Source: Dehalococcoidia bacterium
GTDB taxonomy: Bacteria; Chloroflexota; Dehalococcoidia; Dehalococcoidales; UBA5760
Reading direction: 5' to 3'
Assembly: GCA_030639215.1 (NCBI GenBank)
Contig: DAOWDD010000035.1
Span: 1 to 5,654, forward strand
Length of the DNA: 5,654 nucleotides
Shown here piece after piece: positions 1-5,654 of the stretch. The position numbers were made by a program, and so were the translations under genes. Within the stretch, counting starts at the first letter, position 1. Each line of letters starts with the position of its first letter. Below the pieces are notes generated by a model. That model did no database searches, had not been told where the DNA came from, and saw only the letters and a program-made list of their open reading frames with translations.

Positions 1-1257
1 GAACTGGAATCCATTGGTAAGACAAGCTCGGTCGGTGGAAATGTGCGAGCCCTGGTAAAAGGCGGCTGGGGCTTTGTCAGCTTCAACAGCCTGGATGACC
101 TGCCAGGCAGGGTTGCACTGGCTGTTAAGCAGGCAGAGCTTGCCGGTGGCAAGAAAAGCAAGCTGGCCCCGGTCGAACCTGCGGTCGATACAGTGCTCAC
201 TGAGGCGAATAGTAACCCGGCGGCTATACCTCTAGCGAAAAAGAAACTGCTGCTGGATGAATATAATGACATTATCTGGGCAGTCCCGAAAATCCAGACC
301 TCGATTATTTCCTACGGTGACGGTCGCAAAAAGAGCATCTTCTTAAGCTCGCCAGGCAGCTATATCGAGCAGGAGAGAGCGGACGTTACCCTGCGCCTGG
401 CAGCGGTTGCCACAGAAGGTAATGAGATACAGCAGGTAGGACTGAGCCTGGGCAGCCGGGGGGATTTCGGGAAAGTCACGGGCCTCCACCAGCAGGTAGA
501 GGAGATGTCCCGAAATGCGGTAGGGCTGCTATCCGCCCCACAGGTAAAGGGGGGAGAATATACGGTGGTCTTAGACCCGGTCCTGGCCGGAGTCTTCGTC
601 CACGAGGCATTCGGCCACTTATCAGAGTCCGATTTTGTCTACGAAAACGAACGCCTTGGCGAGGTTATGACCCTGGGCAGAGAGTTTGGCAGCACCGAGC
701 TTAATATCGTTGATACGGCAACGATACCAGGGCTGCGCGGCAGCTACAGGTATGACGATGAAGGAGTACCGGCAACGAAGACCTACCTCATTAGTGAGGG
801 TAAACTGGTCGGCCGTCTTCATTCCCGGGAGACCGCCGCCAAGATGAAGGAGAAGCCTACCGGCAACGCCAGAGCGGTCAGCTATCGCTACCCACCGATA
901 GTCCGGATGACCAATACCTACATCGAACCAGGGGCAGCCACGTTTGGTGACTTAATCGGTGACATCAAGGAAGGGATATACGCCAAAAACTGGTATGGCG
1001 GCACCACCAGTATGGAGATGTTCACCTTTTCCTCCGGTGAAGCCTACAGGATACGTAACGGAAAAATCGCCGAACAGGTAAGACCTGTAACACTCACCGG
1101 AAATGTGTTCAAGACACTGAAGAACATGGACGGCATTGGCAATGACCTTGATATGAACCAGGGTGGCGGCTGCGGCAAGGGGGGTCAGGTACCCCTTCCC
1201 GTTTCCAACGGCAGTCCCCATATCAGAATCCGCCACTGCCTGATAGGAGGCAGCTAA
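1..1257 (+). CDS. tldD: TldD, catalytic zinc subunit of the TldD/TldE metalloprotease (5'-truncated)
   Basis: Catalytic subunit of the TldD/TldE heterodimer, a cytoplasmic zinc metalloprotease. In E. coli it degrades unfolded peptides, matures microcin B17 and processes the CcdA antitoxin. The reading frame is open from base 1, and the residues before the GTG at 43 (ELESIGKTSSVGGN) match the TldD N-terminal region. The gene therefore starts left of the window, and the GTG at 43 is not the true start. Visible are 418 codons against about 450-480 in the family, so roughly 40-60 residues are missing. The zinc motif HEAFGH (HEXXXH) is encoded at 601-618. Family-typical blocks follow: GSYRYDDEGVPA, a TGNARA stretch, and a C-terminal GIGNDL...GGGCGKGGQ segment. 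The cysteine at 1171-1173 there fits the third zinc ligand known from E. coli TldD. All metal ligands look intact, so the enzyme should be active. The stop codon directly abuts the tldE start, as expected for co-translated partners. Confidence 0.96.
   Translation, partial: ELESIGKTSSVGGNVRALVKGGWGFVSFNSLDDLPGRVALAVKQAELAGGKKSKLAPVEPAVDTVLTEANSNPAAIPLAKKKLLLDEYNDIIWAVPKIQTSIISYGDGRKKSIFLSSPGSYIEQERADVTLRLAAVATEGNEIQQVGLSLGSRGDFGKVTGLHQQVEEMSRNAVGLLSAPQVKGGEYTVVLDPVLAGVFVHEAFGHLSESDFVYENERLGEVMTLGREFGSTELNIVDTATIPGLRGSYRYDDEGVPATKTYLISEGKLVGRLHSRETAAKMKEKPTGNARAVSYRYPPIVRMTNTYIEPGAATFGDLIGDIKEGIYAKNWYGGTTSMEMFTFSSGEAYRIRNGKIAEQVRPVTLTGNVFKTLKNMDGIGNDLDMNQGGGCGKGGQVPLPVSNGSPHIRIRHCLIGGS
1245..1250 (+). 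promoter_or_regulatory. Ribosome binding site of tldE inside tldD
   Basis: A perfect AGGAGG lies in the last codons of tldD, seven bases before the tldE ATG at 1258. It fixes the tldE start and suggests coupled translation of the two subunits, which are needed in equal amounts. Confidence 0.85.
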
Positions 1258-2562
1258 ATGGAAAATATCCTGGCCCGGGCCAAACAAGCAGCCGAGGAAG
1301 CCGAAGTCTTTATGGTCACTGCGGAGGAAACCCCGGTCCAGTTTGAAGCCAACCGCCTGAAGCACATCCAGAGTAAACAGAGCAGCTACACGGCTTTACG
1401 CATTGTCAAAAACGGCAGGATAGGCTATGCCATCAGCAGCGGGACGAGCGGTAGCCGGGACCTGGTCAGTGCCGCAGTAGAAACAGCCGAATTCGGCATA
1501 AAGGCTGAGTTTGAGCTCCCCTCACTGACCCCATACCCGGAGATTAAGGTCTTTGACCCTGACGTAGAATCAGTATCACTGGATGAAATGGTCAAGCTCG
1601 GCGAAGAACTGATAGCCACAGTCAGGGGGCACAGCCAGGATATTCTATGTCAGGCTGAGGTAAATAAGGACATAACATCGGTCCGTATCATAAACTCCCG
1701 CGGCGGCGAGGTAAACTACAAGCAGAGTACCTTTGCTCTCGGTATCGAAGGTCACTTGATCCGCAACACGGATATGCTCTTTGTCGGTGAAAGTGAAAGC
1801 TCGTGCCACCCCATAAGTGAGACCAGGGCCGTAACCAACGTTGTGCTCCGGCAGCTTGAATTAGCCGAAAATCAAGCCCGATTACCAAGCAAAAGGATGC
1901 CGGTAGTCTTTACCCCCAGCGGAGTAGCCAGCGCCCTAATCCCACCATTGATGGCAGCCTTCAATGGCAAGATAGTCCTGGAGGGGGCTTCACCGATAGG
2001 CAATAGAACTGGCGAACCGGTCTTTGACAGAAAGTTCTCGCTACATGACGACCCCACAATAGACTACCGCCCGGAAAGCCGCCCTGCTGATGATGAAGGC
2101 GTACCCAGCAGGTGTACCCTCCTTGTTGAAGAAGGAAAAATAGCTAATTTCATCTACGACCTGCAAACAGCGGCCCTCGCCCGCACGCAGAGCACGGGCA
2201 ACGGCACCAGAAACAGCGGCGGGATGCTTGCTCCGGCCCCCACCACCTTCATCCTCACCCCAGGTAACACCACCTTTGAAGAAATGGTAAACGACGTCAA
2301 GGAAGGACTGGTTATCGAGTACCTTATGGGAGCGGCACAGGGCAACATTTTGAGCGGCGATTTCAGCGGTAACGTCCTGCTTGGTTTTAAGATAGAAAGT
2401 GGTAAAATAGTAGGTAGGGTCAAGGATACTATGGTGTCTGGAAATGTCTACCAGCTGCTCAAGGAGATTACCGCTATTGGCAGTGATGCCAAGTGGGAAG
2501 GCGGCTCGATTAACACACCTTCCTTCTATTGCCCCGGTGTGTCAGTAGTAGTCAAAAATTAA
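1258..2562 (+). CDS. tldE: TldE (PmbA), non-catalytic partner subunit of the TldD/TldE protease
   Basis: Partner of TldD in the heterodimeric peptidase. In characterised complexes TldE carries no metal but shapes the closed cavity in which TldD cuts the peptide. The protein is 434 residues, close to the roughly 440-450 usual for the family. It shares the TldD fold: an N-terminal domain (about 1-200) followed by the C-terminal beta-rich domain. Recognisable blocks are PIGNRTGEPVFD (246-257), ADDEGVPSR (277-285), TGNGTRNSGG (313-322) and a C-terminal GNVYQLLKEITAIGSD (395-410). Where TldD has HEXXXH, this protein reads roughly FTPSGVASALIPP (218-230) with no histidines, so it is TldE and not a second TldD. 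The start is well supported by the AGGAGG seven bases upstream and by adjacency to the tldD stop. The symbol pmbA is used for the same gene in E. coli. The natural substrate in this organism cannot be told from the sequence; no candidate precursor peptide gene is visible nearby. Confidence 0.95.
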   Translation: MENILARAKQAAEEAEVFMVTAEETPVQFEANRLKHIQSKQSSYTALRIVKNGRIGYAISSGTSGSRDLVSAAVETAEFGIKAEFELPSLTPYPEIKVFDPDVESVSLDEMVKLGEELIATVRGHSQDILCQAEVNKDITSVRIINSRGGEVNYKQSTFALGIEGHLIRNTDMLFVGESESSCHPISETRAVTNVVLRQLELAENQARLPSKRMPVVFTPSGVASALIPPLMAAFNGKIVLEGASPIGNRTGEPVFDRKFSLHDDPTIDYRPESRPADDEGVPSRCTLLVEEGKIANFIYDLQTAALARTQSTGNGTRNSGGMLAPAPTTFILTPGNTTFEEMVNDVKEGLVIEYLMGAAQGNILSGDFSGNVLLGFKIESGKIVGRVKDTMVSGNVYQLLKEITAIGSDAKWEGGSINTPSFYCPGVSVVVKN

Positions 2563-2566
2563 GAAC

Positions 2567-2572
2567 AAGAGG
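2567..2572 (+). promoter_or_regulatory. Probable ribosome binding site of the PAC2-family gene
   Basis: AAGAGG lies nine bases before the ATG at 2582, in the 19-base gap after tldE. Two other ATGs (2574 and 2577) sit between it and the start, but both run into a TGA at 2583 after at most three codons. ATG 2582 is therefore the only usable start. Confidence 0.55.
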
Positions 2573-2581
2573 CATGATGGA

Positions 2582-3376
2582 ATGAAAAAACTGGTCAAGA
2601 TTTATGCCCGGCCCAAACTTAACTCGCCGGTTATGCTGGCTACCTGGCCCGGTATCGGCAACGTAGCCACTATTGCAGCTACCTATTTAGCCAAAAAGCT
2701 CTCCTTTAAGAGACTGGGGGAGATTGAGGCTTCCTATTTCTTTGACCCCATCGGGATAGTGGTCCGGGACCATGTCGTTGAGGCGCCACAGTTCCCTCAG
2801 AACAGGTTCTACTACTGGAAGAACAAAGAGGGAAGGAGCGACCTGATACTATTCATCGGCGAAGACCAGCCAGCCTCTAAAGGATATGAGCTGGCTAACT
2901 GTGTCCTTGATGTCGGGATAAGATTTCTGGCCAAGCGAGTTTATACCCTCGCCGCAGCCTTAACGCGTATTCATCATACCGAGCAGCCCAAGGTCTGGGG
3001 AGTAGGCACCAACCAGAAGCTAACCGAAGACCTGAAAAAATATGACCTGGTACAAAAGGGCAACCTGCAAATCGCCGGACTCAATGGACTGATGCTGGGA
3101 GTGGCAAAGGAGAGAGGTATTGACGGGATATGCCTGCTGGGTGAAGTCCCGATGTATGCTACCAGAATACAAAACCCGATGGCCTCCCTGGTGATACTTA
3201 AAGTCCTCAGCAGAATACTGAACATTGAAATTGACCTGACCGAGCTAACGCAGCTAGCGATAGAAACAAGAGAGGGTATGAAGCAGGCGGCAGCCGAGGC
3301 TATGGGGGAATACATAGACCACTTCACCGAGCCCATCTGGGAAAGCGAAGAGAATGACGAAGAAGAGGAAGAATGA
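2582..3376 (+). CDS. PAC2-family protein (proteasome assembly chaperone-like)
   Basis: Protein of 264 residues resembling the PAC2 family (Pfam PF09754), related to eukaryotic and archaeal proteasome assembly chaperones and also found in Actinobacteria and other bacteria that may lack a classical proteasome. The function of bacterial members is poorly known. Supporting features are the N-terminal MLATWPGIGNVA segment (18-29) with the glycine-rich loop typical of the family, the stretch DLILFIGEDQP (87-97), and the core block GLNGLMLGVAKERGIDG followed by CLLGEVP (166-190). There is no signal peptide or membrane segment, so it should be cytoplasmic. The last dozen residues (about 253-264) are almost all Glu, Asp, Ser or Asn and end in five glutamates. 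No C-terminal HbYX motif, used by some proteasome chaperones to dock on the 20S ring, is present. The gene follows tldE by 19 bases and precedes the HEAT-repeat gene by 18, so it is probably co-transcribed. The family call is fairly firm; the cellular role is unknown. Confidence 0.85.
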   Translation: MKKLVKIYARPKLNSPVMLATWPGIGNVATIAATYLAKKLSFKRLGEIEASYFFDPIGIVVRDHVVEAPQFPQNRFYYWKNKEGRSDLILFIGEDQPASKGYELANCVLDVGIRFLAKRVYTLAAALTRIHHTEQPKVWGVGTNQKLTEDLKKYDLVQKGNLQIAGLNGLMLGVAKERGIDGICLLGEVPMYATRIQNPMASLVILKVLSRILNIEIDLTELTQLAIETREGMKQAAAEAMGEYIDHFTEPIWESEENDEEEEE

Positions 3377-3394
3377 AAAAAGCAGGTACCTACT

Positions 3395-4330
3395 ATGCTA
3401 TTGCCTATTGAGGAAATAATTACTGACCTGGCTGACAGTGACAGACCGCTGCTTAACTCAAGCCTGGCCGACCTGTCAAACATAATCCCGGAAGAGCTGA
3501 GTTTCCTGGAAGAAGTATGGCCAACAATTAAGCCGGAACGGCGGCGGCAGATTGTATCCCGACTGGTTGAGCTTGCCGAGGATAACTTTGAGCTTGACTT
3601 TGACAGCACCTTCAAGAAATGCCTGAGCGACCAGGACGCCGAGGTACGGAGCAAGGCAATCGAAGGTCTCTGGGAAAACGAGGAACCCTCCCTGATAAAC
3701 ACCCTGATTGCTCTAATGGAGCAGGACAACTCAAAGCTGGTCCAGGCAGCGGCAGCAACAGGACTGGGAAAATTCACTATGCTGGTTGAACAGCAAAAGC
3801 TGCGCCCTGCTTACACATCAAAGATATATCAGGCTTTACTCGCTGCACTAAACGATAGAAGCAAGCCGATAGAAGTAAAACGCCGCGCTCTGGAAGCAAT
3901 AGCCCCGCTGGACTCTCCTGAGGTAGAGAAAGCCATCGGGGAGGCCTACCGGAGCAGTAGCCCCAGACTTAGAGTCAGCTCCATCTACGCAATGGGGAAG
4001 AACGGCAACCCTTCCTGGCTGTCCATATTACTGAATGAGGCGGGCAGTCCTGACTCTGAGATACGCTATGAAGTGGCCAGGGCCTGCGGCGAACTGGGTG
4101 AGGAAGAGGCAGTTCCCTGTATAATCGAGCTTGCCGCTGACCCTGACGTTGAAGTCCAGTTGACCGTCATCGAGGCACTGGGACAGATAGGCGGCACCGA
4201 GGCAAAGAACTTCCTGGAACAATGCCTGGATGAGCCCAACGAGACAGTCCAGCAGGCAGCGGAGCAGGCCCTCCGGGAGCTGCTGGTAGAAGGGGAGGAC
4301 TCATCCCCCTTTAAGACTGGGGCCCTTTGA
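3395..4330 (+). CDS. HEAT-repeat protein
   Basis: Protein of 311 residues built mainly of paired helices of the HEAT / PBS-lyase-like type (COG1413-like). Residues about 1-70 form an acidic helical N-terminal part without clear repeats. From about 72 onward repeat units are visible, each with the D-x-x-x-E-V-R-x-x-A pattern or a variant: SDQDAEVRSKAIEGL (78-92), DNSKLVQAAAATGLG (111-125), PIEVKRRALEAI (158-169), SPRLRVSSIYAMG (189-201), SPDSEIRYEVARACGELG (218-235), DPDVEVQLTVIEALGQIG (249-266) and NETVQQAAEQALREL (282-296). Such repeats normally bind other proteins; some relatives handle phycobilin chromophores, but nothing here points to that. There is no signal peptide or membrane segment. 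The ATG at 3395 is the first start after an in-frame TGA at 3374-3376, with only a weak AGG eight bases upstream. It sits between the PAC2 and GNAT genes in the likely operon. The binding partner cannot be identified from the sequence. Confidence 0.85.
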   Translation: MLLPIEEIITDLADSDRPLLNSSLADLSNIIPEELSFLEEVWPTIKPERRRQIVSRLVELAEDNFELDFDSTFKKCLSDQDAEVRSKAIEGLWENEEPSLINTLIALMEQDNSKLVQAAAATGLGKFTMLVEQQKLRPAYTSKIYQALLAALNDRSKPIEVKRRALEAIAPLDSPEVEKAIGEAYRSSSPRLRVSSIYAMGKNGNPSWLSILLNEAGSPDSEIRYEVARACGELGEEEAVPCIIELAADPDVEVQLTVIEALGQIGGTEAKNFLEQCLDEPNETVQQAAEQALRELLVEGEDSSPFKTGAL

Positions 4331-4337
4331 GAGTGGT

Positions 4338-4913
4338 ATGATTACCAGCAAAAAGGTCAGGCTTCGTAAGAGAGGATTGGCTGACGCCTTAGATAGCTAT
4401 GTCTGGCAGACGGACCCCGAGCTGGTTCGCCTTGATGCAACCCCGGTACTAACAACGACCTTTGCCCGGTACCTATCAGACTACCTGAGTGAAATACGCT
4501 ACCCATCCCCAAACAAATACGTATTTGCCATAGAAACGCTGGCCGGCAAGCACATCGGCACCTGCTCTTACTACAACATCAATGAAACTAAAGGTGAGGT
4601 CGAGCTGGGGATTATGATTGGCAACCGCGACTGCTGGGACAAAGGGTATGGTGCTGATGCCGTAACTACCCTGCTTGACAACATCTACCGAGCCACCAGC
4701 CTCAACCGCATCTACCTGAAGACCATCGACTCAAACCACCGAGCGCAGCGCTGCTTTAAGAAATGCGGGTTCACTCCCTGCGGACGCTTCACAAAGGACG
4801 GATACGACTTTGTACTTATGGAGATATATCGCAAGCAGTGGGAGGAACGGCAGATAGAAAAGGCTCACTCAGTAGAAGCGAGGCCTCCATTACAGGCTAA
4901 TTCCCTATCTTAA
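4338..4913 (+). CDS. GNAT-family N-acetyltransferase, RimJ/RimL type
   Basis: Predicted acetyl-CoA-dependent N-acetyltransferase of 191 residues, in the RimJ/RimL subgroup that includes ribosomal protein N-terminal acetyltransferases and many enzymes of unknown substrate. The N-terminal strand and helix (VRLRKRGLADALDSYVW, 7-23) fit the family. A central strand FAIETLAGKHIGTCSYYNIN (63-82) and the ELGIMIG strand (89-95) lead into the acetyl-CoA pyrophosphate loop WDKGYGADAV (100-109), the usual W-x-x-G-y-g/a-x-x-A form of this subgroup. The later block IYLKTIDSNHRAQRCFKKCGF (125-145) is the characteristic N-x-x-A-x-x-x-x-x-k-x-G-F motif. About 25 hydrophilic residues follow the domain (167-191). 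The start is seven bases after the HEAT gene stop with no strong ribosome binding site, suggesting translational coupling. It is probably the last gene of the unit. The substrate is unknown: protein N-terminus, antibiotic or small amine are all possible. Confidence 0.88.
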   Translation: MITSKKVRLRKRGLADALDSYVWQTDPELVRLDATPVLTTTFARYLSDYLSEIRYPSPNKYVFAIETLAGKHIGTCSYYNINETKGEVELGIMIGNRDCWDKGYGADAVTTLLDNIYRATSLNRIYLKTIDSNHRAQRCFKKCGFTPCGRFTKDGYDFVLMEIYRKQWEERQIEKAHSVEARPPLQANSLS

Positions 4914-4926
4914 GGAGATTTTATTA

Positions 4927-4976
4927 AAGGGGCGTCTAAGAGGGGCGCAGCCCCTCTTTAAGAAAACCTTCCCCTT
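4927..4976 (+). repeat. Nested palindrome in the gap before mtnA (possible terminator or dispersed repeat)
   Basis: A perfect 9-bp stem, AAGAGGGGC (4938-4946) with GCCCCTCTT (4950-4958), closes a three-base GCA loop. Three more pairs (TCT 4935-4937 with AGA 4961-4963) extend it past a two-base bulge. An outer 6-bp stem, AAGGGG (4927-4932) with CCCCTT (4971-4976), encloses it. The structure lies between the GNAT stop and mtnA. It could end the upstream transcript, but only three T residues follow the stem on the + strand and a run of A comes next, so it is not a classical intrinsic terminator. The nested symmetry would also suit a dispersed palindromic intergenic repeat. A single copy is seen here, so that reading is inference. 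Confidence 0.7.
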
Positions 4977-4989
4977 CAGAGGAGGTCAC

Positions 4990-4995
4990 GAGAGG
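4990..4995 (+). promoter_or_regulatory. Ribosome binding site of mtnA
   Basis: GAGAGG lies six bases before the ATG at 5002. A stronger AGGAGGT at 4980-4986 is 15 bases away, which is too far for this ATG, and no ATG, GTG or TTG lies in frame at a better distance from it. The nearer site is therefore preferred. No convincing promoter is seen in the 88-base gap. Confidence 0.55.
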
Positions 4996-5001
4996 ATAAG
5001 G

Positions 5002-5654
5002 ATGACAGAAATAGGCTACCAGCCCATAGAATGGCTGGGCAATAAAGTAAAACTCCTTGACCAGACCAGACTCCCCCGGGAAGAGGTCTACCTGGAGCTT
5101 AGCGATTATCAAGAGGTCGCCGCAGCGATTAAGGAAATGAGAATCAGGGGAGCGCCGGCAATCGGGGTGGCTGGCGCCTACGGAATAGCCCTGGGCGCCC
5201 TGAAGATAGAGGCCGCTTCAAGAGACGAATTCCTGCTCAAGCTCAAAGACATTATGCAAACCCTGGCCGCCACCAGACCCACGGCGAGAAACCTCTTTGC
5301 GGCTATTGACCGCATGCAGCAGGCAGCCGGAGCCGGTGGGGATATGGAACAAATCAAAAAGGCACTGGTTAGTGAAGCAGCCAGGATACACTCGGAAGAG
5401 GCTGAGGCGACCGGAAAACTGGCCCGCTTCGGTGCTGAATTAATCAGGGACGGCGCTACCATCCTGACCCACTGTAATACCGGACCCCTGGCGACCACCG
5501 GCTGCGGCACCGCCCTCGGCGTAATCAGGCAGGCAAAAGAGCAGGGCAAGAAGATAAGGGTGCTCGCCAGCGAGACCCGCCCCCTTCTCCAGGGGGCACG
5601 CCTCACCGCCTGGGAGCTGAAGCAGGCCCTCATCCCCTTTACCCTGATTACCGA
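5002..5654 (+). CDS. mtnA: S-methyl-5-thioribose-1-phosphate isomerase MtnA (3'-truncated)
   Basis: Isomerase that converts 5-methylthioribose-1-phosphate to 5-methylthioribulose-1-phosphate in methylthioadenosine salvage; it belongs to the eIF2B-alpha/beta/delta-like superfamily and acts in the cytoplasm. The frame stays open to the end of the window (217 full codons of about 340-350 expected), so roughly the C-terminal third is missing. Recognisable features are IEWLGNKVKLLDQTRLP near the N-terminus (9-25), RGAPAIGVAGAYGIAL (49-64), THCNTGPLATTGCGTALG with the expected catalytic cysteine at residue 158, and ETRPLLQGARLTAWEL (191-206). The catalytic aspartate known in characterised enzymes lies beyond the window. 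Related ribose-1,5-bisphosphate isomerases share the fold; the motifs fit MtnA better, but the missing part and the next genes would settle it. It is separated from the upstream unit by a hairpin-bearing gap and may have its own transcript. Confidence 0.93.
   Translation, partial: MTEIGYQPIEWLGNKVKLLDQTRLPREEVYLELSDYQEVAAAIKEMRIRGAPAIGVAGAYGIALGALKIEAASRDEFLLKLKDIMQTLAATRPTARNLFAAIDRMQQAAGAGGDMEQIKKALVSEAARIHSEEAEATGKLARFGAELIRDGATILTHCNTGPLATTGCGTALGVIRQAKEQGKKIRVLASETRPLLQGARLTAWELKQALIPFTLIT

Noticed and set aside
43..45. GTG as the start of tldD
   Set aside because: The frame is open upstream to base 1 and the residues encoded there fit the TldD N-terminal region, so the true start is outside the window.
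1177..1199. Inverted repeat AAGGGG / CCCCTT near the end of tldD
   Set aside because: It has only six pairs and lies in codons that specify the conserved C-terminal glycine-rich segment of TldD, so coding constraint explains it.
2574..2585. Three-codon ATGATGGAATGA frame overlapping the PAC2 start
   Set aside because: Its ATG is one base from the ribosome binding site and it is too short to be meaningful; it arises by chance.
2974..3777. Long minus-strand open frame (267 codons) opposite the PAC2 and HEAT genes
   Set aside because: It is serine-rich with no recognisable domain, spans the junction of two well-supported + strand genes and has no separate promoter. It is a codon-bias shadow.
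4890..4927. Possible promoter for mtnA (TTACAG and TATTAA)
   Set aside because: The spacing of about 26 bases between the two elements is too long for a sigma-70 type promoter and both match the consensus poorly.
5178..5633. Minus-strand open frame (151 codons) opposite mtnA
   Set aside because: It lies wholly antisense to clear MtnA motifs and its translation, rich in Ala, Ser and Arg, resembles no known family.

Overview
The window looks like an ordinary housekeeping stretch of a bacterial chromosome. All supported genes are on the + strand and tightly packed. Mid-range GC, free use of ATA, AGA and AGG codons, and a bacterial PAC2-family gene next to tldD/tldE would fit a Chloroflexota genome of the Dehalococcoidia type. 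That placement rests on general resemblance only and is a moderate-to-weak inference.

Layout: (1) 1-1257, tldD, cut off by the left edge of the window, with the HEXXXH zinc site intact. (2) 1258-2562, tldE (pmbA), starting on the base after the tldD stop. (3) 2582-3376, a PAC2-family protein with a strongly acidic C-terminal tail. (4) 3395-4330, a HEAT-repeat protein. (5) 4338-4913, a GNAT acetyltransferase of the RimJ/RimL type. (6) 4914-5001, an 88-base intergenic gap holding a nested palindrome. (7) 5002-5654, the first 217 codons of mtnA (S-methyl-5-thioribose-1-phosphate isomerase), cut off by the right edge.

The first five genes have gaps of 0, 19, 18 and 7 bases and probably form one transcription unit whose promoter lies left of the window. 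TldD and TldE are known to act together as a metalloprotease that trims unfolded or modified peptides. PAC2 proteins are related to proteasome assembly chaperones, HEAT repeats are protein-binding scaffolds, and RimJ/RimL-type GNATs often acetylate protein N-termini. The set could therefore concern peptide or protein handling, but only the TldD/TldE partnership is established. The hairpin probably separates this unit from mtnA, which belongs to methylthioadenosine salvage and has its own ribosome binding site.

I see no CRISPR array, transposase, tRNA, rRNA, riboswitch or prophage gene. No clearly novel system is evident. The items most worth a second look are the nested palindrome before mtnA, the PAC2/HEAT/GNAT genes attached to tldDE, and the PAC2 acidic tail.
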